Shown here in pieces: positions 1 to 12,088 of a DNA stretch of 64,000 nucleotides. The number at the start of each line of letters is the position of its first letter. Within the stretch, counting starts at the first letter, position 1. The notes beneath the pieces were generated by a model. The model was not told the origin of the DNA. It saw nothing but the letters and a program-made list of their open reading frames with translations, and ran no database searches. Origin of the DNA: Celoporthe dispersa (lineage: Eukaryota; Ascomycota; Sordariomycetes; Diaporthales; Cryphonectriaceae); contig WAID01000009.1 of assembly GCA_016584495.1 (NCBI GenBank), positions 558,001 through 622,000 of the forward strand. The letters are read 5' to 3'. Made by a program: the position numbers and the translations under genes.

Positions 1-1
1 G

Positions 2-1087
2 GAACGTCCCCTGTGCGCTCTTGAAGAGCTGGACCTGATTCACTATCCTTTCGGGCAGCCACATCATGGATCTGGGTCACGCACCGGACCGTCTTCCTGC
101 AACGTAGATCCACTTCAAGTCTCCGAACAGAACTACTGGGCTCAAGCTTTTGACTGGTCACGCCTCAAGACCTTGCGCCTTCTTGGGGATGTTCCTCTCA
201 CGTTAGATCTGATGCCCCGCCTTACGTCCCTTCGACAGGTGGCCCTGCTGGGTTGCCCGGAGAGCCTGCGCGCGTTTCATATGGCAGTTCCGGCTGGTCT
301 CGAGGCCATCGCCATCCAAAAGCTGGCAGACGTAGGGCTTGACTCCATCCTGAGACACGGCCACACCCTGCGCAAGCTCAAGATCCATCAAGATGAGAAG
401 CGGGACAGCGAAGCACCCACGTGGGCAGGCAGCGCCATGAGCATCCAGGCTCTGCAAGCAATACGCAAGGCATGTCCGCTCATAGAAGACCTGGCCCTTG
501 ACCTCTCCCGGGATGGTGCCTGGCCCTTCGAGGCATTCAGTATTCTAGCCAGCTTCCCGCGACTACGCCGCCTGGAAATGTGGTTCGCACTCGGCGTCCC
601 AGACAGTAAAAACCCAATTCGCCCTTACACGGCGTTCCAAGCCTCACGAGACATTTATCGATATCTTCTCGAGAGATCTCCCACGAGACCTTCCCTCCTG
701 ACAGAAGTTCACATCCACTCGGGAGCACCACCGCCTTTGGAATATGGCGTTTTAATGCCAGGAGACTGGTGGCCGGGCGGGAATCAAGCTAATTTTGTCT
801 GCAGGTTGTCCGAGCGCGACGATGAGGCGCTTGAGAGGGTCTTCTCGACTATTTGTGCGCAGATGCCCTCTACAGACAACGAATTCCTTCAGATGACGAA
901 ACCGGGATTGAAATGGAAGAAGCTCAAGACGCAGTACGAGCGCTTCCTCAGAAGCCATGCGTCGGCCTTGGATGGGCACAGATTCAACAGAGTCCTCCTA
1001 GCATACTATGGGCCTAGAAGCGAGCGTCCTTCTGTCCGTATAGACCACATTAATTTCAGTGAGCACTGGGAGTGGTCATCCTTTTAG
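2..1087 (+). CDS. Leucine-rich, F-box-type fungal protein, C-terminal part (5' truncated by window edge)
   Basis: The frame is open from the first bases of the window to the TAG ending at 1087, giving at least 361 residues, so the true start lies to the left. The first third shows leucine-spaced segments such as WSRLKTLRLL and LMPRLTSLRQVAL, followed by LRKLKI and PLIEDLALDL. These resemble degenerate leucine-rich repeats of the kind found C-terminal to an F-box in fungal proteins. The second half is acidic and charged and I do not recognise it. No membrane segment is seen. No function can be assigned. The F-box connection is inference from architecture, because the N-terminus is missing. The gene is convergent with the next gene, about 210 bases away. 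Confidence 0.6.
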   Translation, partial: ERPLCALEELDLIHYPFGQPHHGSGSRTGPSSCNVDPLQVSEQNYWAQAFDWSRLKTLRLLGDVPLTLDLMPRLTSLRQVALLGCPESLRAFHMAVPAGLEAIAIQKLADVGLDSILRHGHTLRKLKIHQDEKRDSEAPTWAGSAMSIQALQAIRKACPLIEDLALDLSRDGAWPFEAFSILASFPRLRRLEMWFALGVPDSKNPIRPYTAFQASRDIYRYLLERSPTRPSLLTEVHIHSGAPPPLEYGVLMPGDWWPGGNQANFVCRLSERDDEALERVFSTICAQMPSTDNEFLQMTKPGLKWKKLKTQYERFLRSHASALDGHRFNRVLLAYYGPRSERPSVRIDHINFSEHWEWSSF

Positions 1088-1299
1088 TGCTCGCATACTA
1101 GACCTCTTCTCTTCTAGACACAGTACTAAGCTGGTGGTTTTCACGTGGTCGAGGAACGCGGAGAGGGGGGGAGGATGAATATGTCACTGGCCAAGGAGGC
1201 AAACTGGTGCTCTTTCAGATAATTTCCGATCAGTGTAATGTCTTGATCCATTGATCTCATAATATGGCTTGTATATCACCAATGCTCCATGCTTCCAAA

Positions 1300-2729
1300 T
1301 CAATTGCTCTGACCCGACCTACCGGCGTGCTCAACGTTTCGAATGACCAGCCACAAGATCTTTCGAACCCCCTTCTCCTCCTTGTCATCTTTTCCTTTCT
1401 CCCTGTGGAGCTTTGCCATTTCCTTCTCGTATTCCTTCACCCGCCGTTCCCTGTCTCTTTCAATCTTCTCCAATTCCCTAAGCGTTTTGCTGCTGGACGG
1501 TGATCTCTTCAGTCTGACCTCGGTCTCCTTCCTGTCCAGTTTCTGCATGTCCTCTCCAAACTTCTCCATTTCTTTATTCTGGTCTTTACTGCTGTCGTGA
1601 TACTTCTCTAGCGCCTTCTCTCTGTCCTTGATCATCTTCTTCTCTTCTTTCTTTCTCTGGCTCTCGCTGACCATCGTATGTATCTTTCCAAGGATGTTGG
1701 TCGACTGCTTGACCTCGGGCAGCAGCGCCATGTCCAACGGTGCAATCCACTCCCGCAGCGAATCAAGCCGCCTCTGCTGCGCAGTGAGCCCTGTCGAGTC
1801 TCCCAGGCTCTCCAGAGGCATCAGCACAGGCGCCCGCTTATCAATCTTGCCAGTCGCGAGATCCAGGAGCGGGATACCTGCGACCTTGGCCAGCGCGTCC
1901 AGCCTCGCGATCTCAGCCTTCAGGCCTTGGGGGCAAACAGCTTCTGGTTCGCGTCCTGGAGACACATCTCCGTCCGCCCCTTGCTGATGGAGAAGGTTGC
2001 GACGCTGGCGGATAGTTGGACGGCACCGCCGATGATCTGTGCGGTCGACAGGGGGACGAGACCGACGACGTGTGCGGCCAGACCCAGAACCTGAACTGGT
2101 GGGCTTGCGACGGCGCAGCGGTTGAGATCGTCGAGAAAGCCGAGGAAGGCTGCACGGTCGATGCCGTAGTCTATGAGCCAGGGCGGGTAGGCTCGTATGA
2201 AAGGCGATCCCAGCCTGGCGCTCGTGGCTGGTATTGCGATAGGCTTGATGAGATGTCGAGGTAGAGGCAAGGGTTCGGATCTGGTAGACGGGAGGAGATC
2301 TTGCTGGTAACGGGCGTCTCGTGTGTAGTCGTTGTTTCTCATGTGCGCAGAGCCTGCTTCATCAAAGTCACAGGTGAGAGTGTATGGAGGTGGTTGCTCA
2401 ATCTGGTGGACCAGGATACTGGTTTTCTCATTGGACGGTGATGGTGACGCTGCTCGAAACGGGTTGCTGGAGGAGGAGGAGGTTGTATTTGGCGGCAACG
2501 ATTGATATTGACACAAGGTAGCTGGGAAGGTCGAGTTGTATTCTCTCTGGTAATAAGCAGAGACTTGGACCTGTTCTGTCTCGGCTCGTATGGCATCCCG
2601 CTGTTGTCTCAGAGCTAATATTCGTTTTTGTTGTTCCAACTTCTCGATCTCAGCCTGGAGTGCGGTCATCTCGTCGAGGCCATTGGACTCCCCTTGACGT
2701 GCTGTGTACGCTGCTTGTGTCGAATGCAT
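1300..2729 (-). CDS. Fungal-specific protein with N-terminal helix and C-terminal coiled coil (one apparent frameshift)
   Basis: Two overlapping reading frames, 2729-1920 and 1965-1300, form one protein of about 476 residues if one base is restored near 1923-1928. The join falls inside the motif PKGLKA, which I recall as conserved in an uncharacterised Pezizomycotina family. Upstream of the join are a short N-terminal coiled coil (about residues 20-50), a Ser/Pro-rich spacer, then PPWLIDYGIDRAAFLGFLDDL and a Gly/Ala-rich hydrophobic stretch (AAHVVGLVPL...IIGGAVQL). Downstream is a highly charged Lys/Glu coiled coil ending with KILWLVI. This order is typical of the family, whose function is unknown. 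The corrected total length is divisible by three, which supports a single indel rather than an intron, and no GT-AG pair fits the spot. Confidence 0.7.
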
Positions 2730-4040
2730 TGCGGCTTAACGTTTATATTTGACGCAACGAACTGTTGAAGGCTCAGTCGTGGAAACTTGTGTATGGGAAA
2801 GAAGAAGAAAAAAAGCCGACTATGCCTTCAAGTATTTTACAACAAATGATCGAAAAGCTACTTAAGTAGTTGACAAAGAAACACAGCGAGGGAAGTACAA
2901 ATGCTTGAAAAGTCAAGATCAATCAAAACAATACATCGAGGGGAACGACCTGTTTATAAATTGATATCCCAACTCCAGGAATTTACTTCAGATACTGTTA
3001 TTTCCTAGCCAGACTCCTGAAGCATGGCCATGAGGCTGGTCGCTATTCCGCTCTCGGTCCTTGTGCTGACACTTGTGGGTCAGCCTGGTACACAGCCTGC
3101 GTTAGAGCCAGCAAGACTCGCGCCATGATCCCCTTTTGGGTGAGCCCTTTCGCGGGATAAAGCTTCAAGCAGCACTGGATTTACCCGCGCCACGGCTCCG
3201 GATCGACCCTTTCGCTTGTGATTCGCGACGGCAGCCCACGCAGTCTCGAGTTTAAGGCTGCAGAACGCGGCCGCGTGGACTTTTGGGCGTCATGCATAGT
3301 TGTCACTGGTGATGTGGTCGGGTTCTGCAGCGCTTATCCATCTTCCTGCGAGACCACTTGTGATTGAGGAGTGAGCAATGAATAAGCATCGCCACCTCTG
3401 CGGGTTTACCCACCCAGCGCATGAACGTGACTCAACGACTGGCCAAACTTCTTTCTATTTAATAAGGTAGACTAGTTATGAGTACTGAGTCTGGATTAAG
3501 TAAGCAAATAACTTCTGGAAGATTGTTTGATAATCACTTTGTTAAAAAACGCGGCTTCAAGAGATCAGGGTTTATAGAATACTTACCCAATCCCAGTCAA
3601 CTGACCGATCGTGACTTGGTTTACTTGTACTGGTCCATAAGCATACTGAGCCCTCATGGAGGAAAATGCGAGATCCGATGCATAGTAGAGTTCAATGGAC
3701 AAACAAGTCAGTAATCTATGTAATAATACAGATAGTTTATTTTCATCTACGATATGCAATGATACGAAAACCCAAACAGCGGCCTCAAAACGCAGAGCAA
3801 GAATTATTCCGTGATTAGCGATCTGCTGAACATTATCCCGAACAGCCGTGGCGCGTACCTGGGGTTGCAACTCTGAAATGCAACGTATGAGCGTATGCCC
3901 CGCTCCCTAGATAGACGATATAGGGCCTTTAAGTTTGTTATAATCTCTCAAAGTCTAATATGCTTGGTATCAGTTTGGTTTTTTTTCTTCTTTTTTTCGT
4001 CTGCTGCACAAGCCAATCCCATAATCAAGTCATACACAAG
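2730..4040. other. Divergent intergenic region
   Basis: About 1.3 kb lies between the start of the coiled-coil gene (minus strand) and the start of the fucosidase (plus strand), so it must carry both promoters. An AT-rich palindrome TTTATAAA sits at about 2953-2960. A 78-codon open frame at 3478-3714 has no recognisable similarity and is probably chance. No RNA gene is seen. Confidence 0.5.
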
Positions 4041-5856
4041 ATGATTTCTTGTCATTTTCGAGCCGCCAGCGGCTTGATAGCAGCACTCATAGTAACATCC
4101 AGCACTGCTCAAGCTCCTCTAGCACAAGATGCCCGTCGAGATCTCAACGCAACCTACCCAAATTATCGTATATCGCCCATTGACGGATCAATCATCGCAC
4201 TGCCGACGCAAGACCAGCTCGCCTTCCAAGACAAGGAGATGGGCATGCTCATCCACTTCGAGATTGCCACCTATATCAACATCGACGGCTGCAACGGCGT
4301 GCCGGGCCTCGTTCCCGACCCAGACCTCTTTGATCCCACCCTCCTCAACACGGACCAGTGGCTGGACAGCATCACGGCCTTTGGCGCCAAATACGCGACG
4401 CTGGTGGCCAAGCACAACTGCGGGTGGGCGAACTGGCCGAGTGCGGTCACGTTCGAGACGAGGGAGAACACCACGAGTCCGTACAACTACAGCGTGGCGT
4501 ACTCGCCCGTCAACGGCACCGATGTTGTGCAGCTCTTCACGGAGTCGGCTGAGAAGTATGGCGTCGGGCATGGTTTTTACTACAGCACCATAGTGAATAA
4601 TTTTTTGAACGTGCAGGACTCTCTGGTCAACGCGACATGGTCCCCAGGTGAGATTCTCATCACAAACCAGACGTACGATGAGATTGTCATGGCACAATTG
4701 ACCGAGCTGTGGACGAAATATGGCACCCTTACGGAGGTGAGCATGAAGACCTGCGGGTCCTGATTAACACGAGGTACCAAGCTGCTAACTTTGTTCTTCT
4801 TTCTTCTCTTCTGTCTCAAGCTCTGGTTCGACGGAGGGTACAGCGAAAGCCAGACGGAACAGCTCCAGGACTTGCTTCAGGAGTATCAACCACAGGCTTG
4901 TATATTCAACTCGTGCACCACAAACGGGACCTGCCTCTCCAGCAACTCCATCCGCTGGATAGGCACAGAGAGTGAGTACTGCCAGGCGCCGATGAGATTT
5001 CGAGATCCACAAGCTAAAAGTCACAACAATAGCTGGTCTACCAGACGAAGAAATATGGTCAACCGGGATATCCAATGACGGCGGCGACCCGACAAGCCCT
5101 TACTTCGCCCCGGCGGAGTGCGACACCACCCTCCAGGCCGACGACCGCTGGTTCTGGGGCGAGGACCAGCCCTTGCGACCGCTCGAGGAGATGATTGACG
5201 TGTACCACCAGACGGTCGGCCGGAACTGTCTTCTCGAGCTCGATCTTGCTCCCGACCGCAGCGGGCTCATCCCAGCCCGTCATGCGGCCCTATACAAGGC
5301 GCTCGGCGACTTTATACGGTCCTGCTATGGCAGTCCGATCGACAGCACGCATTTCAGCAACACGACTACGGCGACGGGGGTTTCGTTTGCATTTGAGCAC
5401 CCCACGCCGATGGATCGGATTGTCATGATGGAGGACCAGACAGATGGGCAGGTTATCCGGTCTTATGAAGTCTGGGCCAAGATTGTAGATGCAGAAGAGA
5501 TGGATGGGACGTTGGATGTACCAGTAAGTGACTCTCCGCCTCAGGATTACCTTTTACGAGGAGCACTGGATTGTAAAGGTCTTAAGAAAGGTCCTCAAAA
5601 GGACGCCTTGCGCTCCTCGGAGAGTCGTCTTGGACGGCTCGGATGGTTCGTCATAATTACAAGAAGCTGACTCGAAGCCATAAAGTGGACTCTAGTCTCG
5701 AGCGGGAGCAGTATCGGCCACAAACGGATCGACCTCTTCGACAATGCAATCACGGTCACCGACGTGATGGTAAATGCGACCAAGTTTGTGGACACGCCCA
5801 AATGGCGATCGGTCACGTTCAACCTGTGCGGGAACTCCTCATCGACCTCGACATAA
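4041..5856 (+). CDS. Secreted GH29 alpha-L-fucosidase
   Basis: Four exons (4041-4736, 4821-4971, 5033-5523, 5686-5856) give a protein of 502 residues. GH29 enzymes hydrolyse terminal alpha-L-fucose from glycans with retention. Visible signatures are FQDKEMGMLIHFEIATYIN near the N-terminus, KHNCGWANWPSAV (the usual KHHDGFxxWPS region), and LWFDGGY, which is spliced exactly across intron 1. Its Asp codon at 4830-4832 is the expected nucleophile. TGLPDEEIWS and the later WFWGEDQ region also match the family. The tail from about 5380 (VSFAFEHPTPMDRIV onward) looks like a beta-sandwich, F5/8-type accessory domain. The start at 4041 is chosen because it gives a clean signal peptide (MISCHFRAASGLIAALIV...AQA). 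An upstream in-frame ATG at 3960 would bury it. Many NxS/T sites fit secretion. Intron 3 (162 bases) has a GCTGAC branch site. Confidence 0.88.
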
Positions 5857-6256
5857 GCGGTTCTCTGGGGAGAGGAACGTATTGGCAGGAGATAACAATT
5901 CCGCGAGATAACCATCTGTACACTCCCGCCAGGAATGACCTTTTTACTGAATAAGAATTGATGTAACCCCAAACCTTACTCAGACTTATTCGTAGTGCTG
6001 TATATAGCGAATTTGAGGCGCATCCAAGATCGCATCTCTCGCCCACCATTTTTCATAATAATCGAGTAACTATGTCCTCTACAAGCCATAACGCATCACA
6101 CCATCCATACTACAGCATCTAGCAGAGAGACACCAGTTAACTACACTCAAGGTAGCACCTACACGCAAGGTAGCAAGAGACTCTTACAAAGTAGTTTTCA
6201 TAGGTACATTATACGAGTTATCAGCCAACAACGCAAATTAACTTCATATTAGTCAT
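5857..6256. other. Convergent intergenic region
   Basis: This is the 3' flank shared by the fucosidase and the amidase, about 400 bases. It is AT-richer than the genes. No further gene or repeat is seen. Confidence 0.5.
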
Positions 6257-8061
6257 CTAAACTATAGGAATGTTCCTTTCCAGGTAAGAGCCCCACGCCG
6301 GCAACGTCCTCTTGTAGAGAAAGCCCTCCGTCGTGAGCTGCAGGTCCTCAATAGCACTGGCCCACCTGATCAGCGCCCCCTCGGCCCACGCCGTCTGCAT
6401 CACAGCCAGCCCAAACGGCATCCCATCCGCCGAGTGCACCCCGGCGGGCACCGTGATCATGGGATACCCAGCCTGCGCGGCGACCTGGTACGTCTGGCCG
6501 ACATCCGGCGGCACCAGCAGGCCGTCCAGCTTGGTCGTGCTGTTTCCCGGCAGTTCCTGGCCGCCGCCGCTAAGCGCCCAGTCGATCCCCTCTCGCGTCT
6601 TGCCCTGGCAGAAGCCCAGGGCCTGCCAGTAGGTCTCGTTCCTGATGCCCTTGGTGGCCAGGGAGGCGAGGAAACCGTCCTGGCCCGAGGCGAAGGCTGG
6701 TATGCCGCCTTCCTCTGGTAGGGTATCCGCCCTCGCTGCCGTCGTTGTCGTAGTTGTACTGCACGATGTCCTCTAGGGTGCGGATGTCGGTGTTGTTCAG
6801 CTCGGACAGGTATGTGTTAATATTATTGTAAAAATCCACAGCCACGACAGTATACTCGCTCTCGTTGGCATAACCTCGTGTCGTGCCCCAGGCCCAGTCC
6901 CAGCCGTCGCTGCTGATGATTGTCTCGTAGTCCAAGATCTCGGTGTTGTTGATGATCGTGGCGCCGGCAGACTCCATCAGCGAGATGATGGACAGCAGGA
7001 TCTGCTGCTGTTCGGAGTCGGCATACACCCAGAAGCTCTCCCAGGGCAGGCCAAAGACGGCACCCTCCAGGCTGGTCTTGTCCGTCAGGAACTGCACGTA
7101 ACCGCCCGCGGGAGTCTGGTGTTCCTGCGCGAGCGTGTAGTTGTCTCGAGCGTCCACGCCATAGATGGCGTCCAGGGCGTATGTCGCGTCTCGGACGGTG
7201 CGCCCGAAACTTCCCACAGTGTCTTGGTGCTCCGACTCGGGAACCACGCCGTTCCTCGAGGTGAGACCAACCGTCGGCTTGATCCCGACCACACCGTTCC
7301 TCTCAGCAGGGTTGATGACGCTGCCGTCCGTCTCCGTGCCGAGAGAAAAGGCGATGGCATTGGCGCCGACCCCAGAGGCACTCCCCGAGCTGCTCCCTCC
7401 CGGTGTCGTCGTCAGGTTATACGCACTCCTGCACTGCCCGCCGCGGCCCGAGTAGCCCTCAGAATAGCTATTGCTCCTCATGTCGGCCCACTCGCTCAGC
7501 GTCGCCTTGCCAAACAGCACCGCGCCGGCCTCTCTCAGCTGCCTCACCACGAAGGCGTCCCGGGGCACGATGCTCCCCAGCAGGGCCCAGCTGCCAGCCG
7601 TGGTCTCCATGTTGTCTTTGGTGGCGATATTGTCTTTGACGGTGAACGGGATGCCGTGGAGGGGCCCTCGCACTTTTCCTGCAGCCCGCTCGGCGTCCAT
7701 CTGGGCGGCGATGGCAAACACATCTGGGTTGAACTGGAGCAGCGTGTTGGCGTACGAGTTGGTCTGGTAGGTCCGGGTCATATAGCAGGCCACCAGCTGC
7801 TGCGACGTGAGCGTGCCGTTGGCCATGGCCGCCTGCATCTGGTCGATGGTGGCCTCCTCGAGGCGGAAGCTGCCGCAGGGCCCCATGGGGAAGAGCTCGG
7901 CGGTGTCGGCATACTGCTCAAGGGGGGAACAGCGAGGCCGGCACAAGAGTTGTGGTCGCATTTGGTGGTGCGTGGGCGGCGTCCCGGGCTCCCAGAATGG
8001 CACCTGCGGGTGACAATAATAATAACAGCCCCTGCAGGGCGGGCTTGAGTCTGTACGCCAT
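6257..8061 (-). CDS. Secreted amidase-signature protein (two apparent frameshifts)
   Basis: With two single-base corrections the interval encodes about 600 residues of the amidase signature (AS) family, which hydrolyses amide bonds with a Ser-cisSer-Lys triad. The catalytic Lys region is GIPFTVKDNIATKDNMETTAG, and the Gly/Ser-rich signature is GGSSSGSASGVGAN followed by GTETDGSV and GVVGIKPTVGLTSR. The C-terminal YPMITVPAGVHSADGMPFGLAVMQ is also typical. The start at 8061 gives a signal peptide (MAYRLKPALQGLLLLLSPAGA) in a frame that hits TGA just before the main frame. Removing one base from the six-base run at 7922-7927 joins them. A second one-base surplus near 6713-6728 joins the catalytic part to the C-terminal 150 residues. 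Both corrections together restore a length divisible by three. It could be a true pseudogene, but the same class of indel hits housekeeping genes here. Confidence 0.8.
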
Positions 8062-9634
8062 AATTAGTTGGTCCCGAACCGCAAAGGCTATGAGTTCTCC
8101 TCCACAATTCTTTCAGGCCCGAGGGGGCTGCAATACAGGAACGCTGGTGGTATTAATATGACCTCACTTAGGGACATGACATAAACGGTCCATTAATCAA
8201 AAGATAGGAATATTACTGCTAGCCTCGGCCTGAAGTAGTGCTTATCTTCTAGGTGGGAGGGAAGAGACCCGCTAGGCATTGTGATCCGGCAGCCATCGGG
8301 GGGTCCCGACAGATAGGCCTGGTGTTTTATTGCTTCTTATCCCGCTGTCTGACAGGGCGTGTTGTCCAACATCTCAGGCGGAGCAAGGGTTTTCAGAAAA
8401 GGAAAAAAAAAGCTATCTCTTAGTCTGGATTGATAGTCAATGCGCATAGCCTGACCGCTTGAGAATTACGCGTTCCGGTCTATCCGGATTCGACTAATTA
8501 TTCATTCAAGGACCTCTCCTTCGTATCTCCTCTATAGACCGAGATAGAGATAGAAGATGTCAGAGTGCAGTCACCGTGAGAATGGCAGTGTGGGGAATAG
8601 CCACAAAAGCAGGAGGAGAAGCGAAAACGTGCTTAGGTAGCAGAGCCTAGTTTTTTATGAGAAAGAATTGGTTGTTTAGCATAATTACTGCTTGAGTAGA
8701 CATAAGTCATTAGCACAGACAGTAAAGGTTTCCTCTTCCGAAAATGGATAATTTTATCAACAAGAACATACTAGGCGATTGACTAATTGATATACCTAAA
8801 TAGTTGATTACCTTGACGTCTTTTGCTCAAATATTCGATGGCTGCTGGGCCATTGTATAATTAGTACTTCGAGATCAACAATCACGTCTAGTTTTTTTCC
8901 TCCTTCTTTCAAGAGTATCTTGAAACTGCTTGAAATGCCAGTGCCACTAACTAGGCATGGGAAGGCTGACCTTTAAATCAAATAAGTACTTGCTGTAGCA
9001 GCATCATTCATCTATTGGGCGACCATTGACGCTCTCCATCTCTACCCCTCGCCACTACTTTTTCTCGTATATATGAAGATCCCGGGTGCCCGCAGAAGTT
9101 TATTTGCATAGCGGTAGATACTTATGCGGACGACACCTTCGCATTCCGAAAACAGACAAAAATATAGAATGCAGCACGACACGCCAATCGTGCGAAGGAA
9201 ACCGTATTCCATGTCCTTGCTGAGGAGACAGGACTTTCCGAGAATGAGGCGGTCGAGACGTTGGAATGGAAGTGAAATCCTCAGTGATGTGACAATCTAG
9301 TGACATTGCCGCAGTCAATAGTTAAAAAGGTGGCCCCGGAGGACAACAAATCGAGACGAGCAAGGCGAGCGTTGGCGAGTACAAACGTGTCTGCAATCAG
9401 GCTATCTTCTGAATAGAAAAGAGAAGGAAAATAAAGGAGCAGTGCCGTGATATAGACCGAGTACTGGAGCCTGTGGGTCTTAGTAGGCAACTTAGAGGGC
9501 CCAGCTCCCGGGTGTGAAGGCCCAGCTCGCGACACAAATGCTATGCTGGGTGATCATTCAGAAATTCAGATGATGTTACTCGAGTTGTAGCGCGATGCGG
9601 TCCGCCGCTGAGACGTCTTTCCCCGGTGAACTGT
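8062..9634. other. Intergenic region without recognisable gene
   Basis: About 1.6 kb between the amidase start and the 3' end of the zinc-ribbon gene. Moderately AT-rich. Short open frames at 9100-9535 on the minus strand are not convincing. No tRNA or mobile element is seen. Confidence 0.5.
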
Positions 9635-12088
9635 TCAGTTCGGATAGGATAGAGAGGTAAAGAGCATCGTCATCCCCATCGTCAAAATCATTCCCTCTGC
9701 TGCAAGAAAAAAGGAAGCTATCGTGAATCCGCTGGAGGGGTCGCGTGTCTTGATCGAGTATGCCAGACCCAGGACAAGGCTGAAAAAAAGGGAAACGGCT
9801 GTCAACACCGCCAGGGCGAGGTAGTTAGGCCCTTCGACTATATAGACGCCCCATCCGATAACATCTTCAAGGTCGTTCCGATACCAAAGAGCCTCTCCAA
9901 GTTTCTTGGGTATTCGATACGTCCAGAACTTATATGAATGTGCGCACGGGCGGCCCGGCGACCACAGGCTGTGCAAGTACGGGACGCGAAAACACGGGTT
10001 GTCAACGTCTGGTGGGCAAGGATGATAGTGATAGTGGCCCTTTTCGACCTCTTCCTTCGGCGGTAGACAAGGTTGGTTCCGAACCTCGGCTACCATGACA
10101 TCTCTGACCGGCAGAAGTTGAAACTAGGCAATGTATTCTAATCAGTATCCTATTCTTTCTCATAACGAGCATTCACTTCCTACCTTGACAAAGTTAGCCG
10201 AACTAGGGGTGAAGAACGCTTGAGCAAGGTCCCAGCAGCGGTCCCCACAGAGCAAAAACCTCGGTCTGATTCGCTCCCGGGCCTCTGGACGGGCAATCTG
10301 ATCGTAATCGCGAGTGTAGCTCTGTCGGAGCTTTTTGTAATTCTCCCGAATTTTGACAAATAGTTGTTCGTCGTTGACGACGCCAGAGATATCAATAGGC
10401 TTGTATCGTGTGTAATTAGGTCCATTCACACAGAGCAAGAGAAATTTCTTCTCTCCTGGCACGGTGTCCCGGTCTGGTACTGATGGACCGGTGCTCTGTG
10501 AGGTAAATGTGCCAGGGCTCAAGATCACAGCTGTTCCAGGCGTGCCTGTCGGTTCAGGAGGTGAAGCATAGCTTGGTCCCTCCTGAACGGTAGTCATTTC
10601 CCCAGTGGACTGAGATGTGTCCGTCTGAGATCCGGCGGCGGCGGCGGCGGTGGCGGCATCCTTCCTCAATTCCTGCTCAAGACGCGCTGCTGCTCCTCCC
10701 TCTGACTCCTTAACGTCAGCGTACATGGCCTTACCACATCCCTGGGGTATTACTGATTAGTCCAGCTCGTCGTGCGCATAGTGTTGCGAATTTGGACTCA
10801 CACAAATCCAAGTTATTCTCTGGTGACCCTCAGGAACCCGAGGTCTCACTGCGTCCTGAAGAATACCGACGAGGAAAGTAATTGCACTCGCAGGAAGTAT
10901 TGCTCCGAGTGGACGACACATCTTCCTGAGAAGGAGCTCGAGATTCGAGACACGATTGTCGAAGAGTTCCCTGGTGTCAGCCAAGTGCTCGTGTGCCATT
11001 CCGCCTGGCATTGCCTGCTGAGAGGTCTCTGGGTGAATGAGGTGGTCTAATTTCGCTCGGAATTCTGAGAAGGCCAGAGATGATAAGACAAACGCGTGTA
11101 GCTGATAAATGCTCGGCAGGTCAATGTCATTGCTGTCGTCCTCATCTGGGGGTTCTTTCCTGTTCAGCGACTGTAGCCACTGCTCAAGATTTGAAGGCTT
11201 TATGGTCGTGGATTGTCCCAGTGTCGAGAACGCATTATGCACGATCGAACCGGTACTACGCTTGACGAAATTCGCAACTTGCTGCTCCGCCGCACTCTTT
11301 GCTTCTCGGTGCAGGTCAACAGCAAATCTCCGCAGCAAGCGACGGCATTCTGGCCCCAATTTCTCGACCTCGGTTGTCTCCAGTCCTTCGGCTAGTAGGA
11401 GTTCGATGTCATCATCCTGAAGCAATAGCTGCGCAAAAGTGCCTACGGCTTCCTTCCGAACGATTGAAGTCCGAGAGTCAAGTGATGATGAAGTCGTCGT
11501 GTCGGAAGCCAGACTGGATGTGTGACTAAAGGTAGTTGACGTCTCAGAGAAATCATTATACTCATCGTCCTGTGCTGTATCGTTGATCTGTGGTGTTCTC
11601 TCTGGCGGCGACACATTGTGTTCCCGCAATCCAGCAGATGTCAACGGAACAACAGTAGCATCAATGAGATGGTCATCCTTCGGCTCCGCTCCGACTCTAC
11701 CAGGAAGGCCGGGTCGGTCGGAGCTGCGTGCAGATCTTCGCGTAGATGAACCTGACGCCGAGGGCACCTCACGTTGTGAAGATGACTCCTTGGAGGGTCC
11801 AGTGCCGATCTCCTGATTGGTTTTCTTTGGTCTAGTTGTCTCTCGCCCAGCATCTTTGTTTAGTCCTTCCGGGTCACGTGTGGTAGTGCGGTAATTCGCC
11901 GCTCTGCGAGGGTTCCGAGACCTGGCAGCAGGATGTTCTGAAGTCGCATTCCCGAACACTGGCTCCGAGGGACAATGTCTATCGTAGCGATGACCACATT
12001 GTAGACAGGCCGGTGCGGTTTCTGAGTTCCAGGGCCCCTGGCCACACTGGCAACAGACCCACATATCGTATAGCCTTCTTTTCCCCAT
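9635..12088 (-). CDS. Fungal protein with N-terminal zinc ribbon and C-terminal two-TM segment
   Basis: Three exons (12088-10802, 10741-10184, 10123-9635) give about 777 residues in frame. The N-terminus MWVCCQCGQGPWN...CLQCGH is a four-cysteine zinc ribbon like those heading many fungal proteins of unknown role. A long Ser/Thr-rich disordered part follows, then a helical domain (about residues 240-420) ending RITWIC, spliced to GCGKAMYADV. That ITWxCxCGK motif is familiar from Pezizomycotina families. The C-terminal part holds LLLCVNGPNYTRYK, a YxxLR helix, RIPKKLGE and GWGVYIVEGPNYL, leading into two membrane segments (LALAVLTAVSLFFSLVLGLA and TIASFFLAAEGMILTMGM). Start options are 12154, 12088 and 12064. 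12088 is preferred for its A at -3 and G at +4. The function is unknown. A membrane-anchored cytosolic regulator is only a guess. Confidence 0.75.

Noticed and set aside
3478..3714. 78-codon plus-strand open frame upstream of the fucosidase
   Set aside because: Short and unsupported; lies in the shared promoter region.
3960..4040. Upstream ATG in frame with the fucosidase
   Set aside because: It would place a second hydrophobic stretch before the true signal peptide; the ATG at 4041 gives a standard leader.
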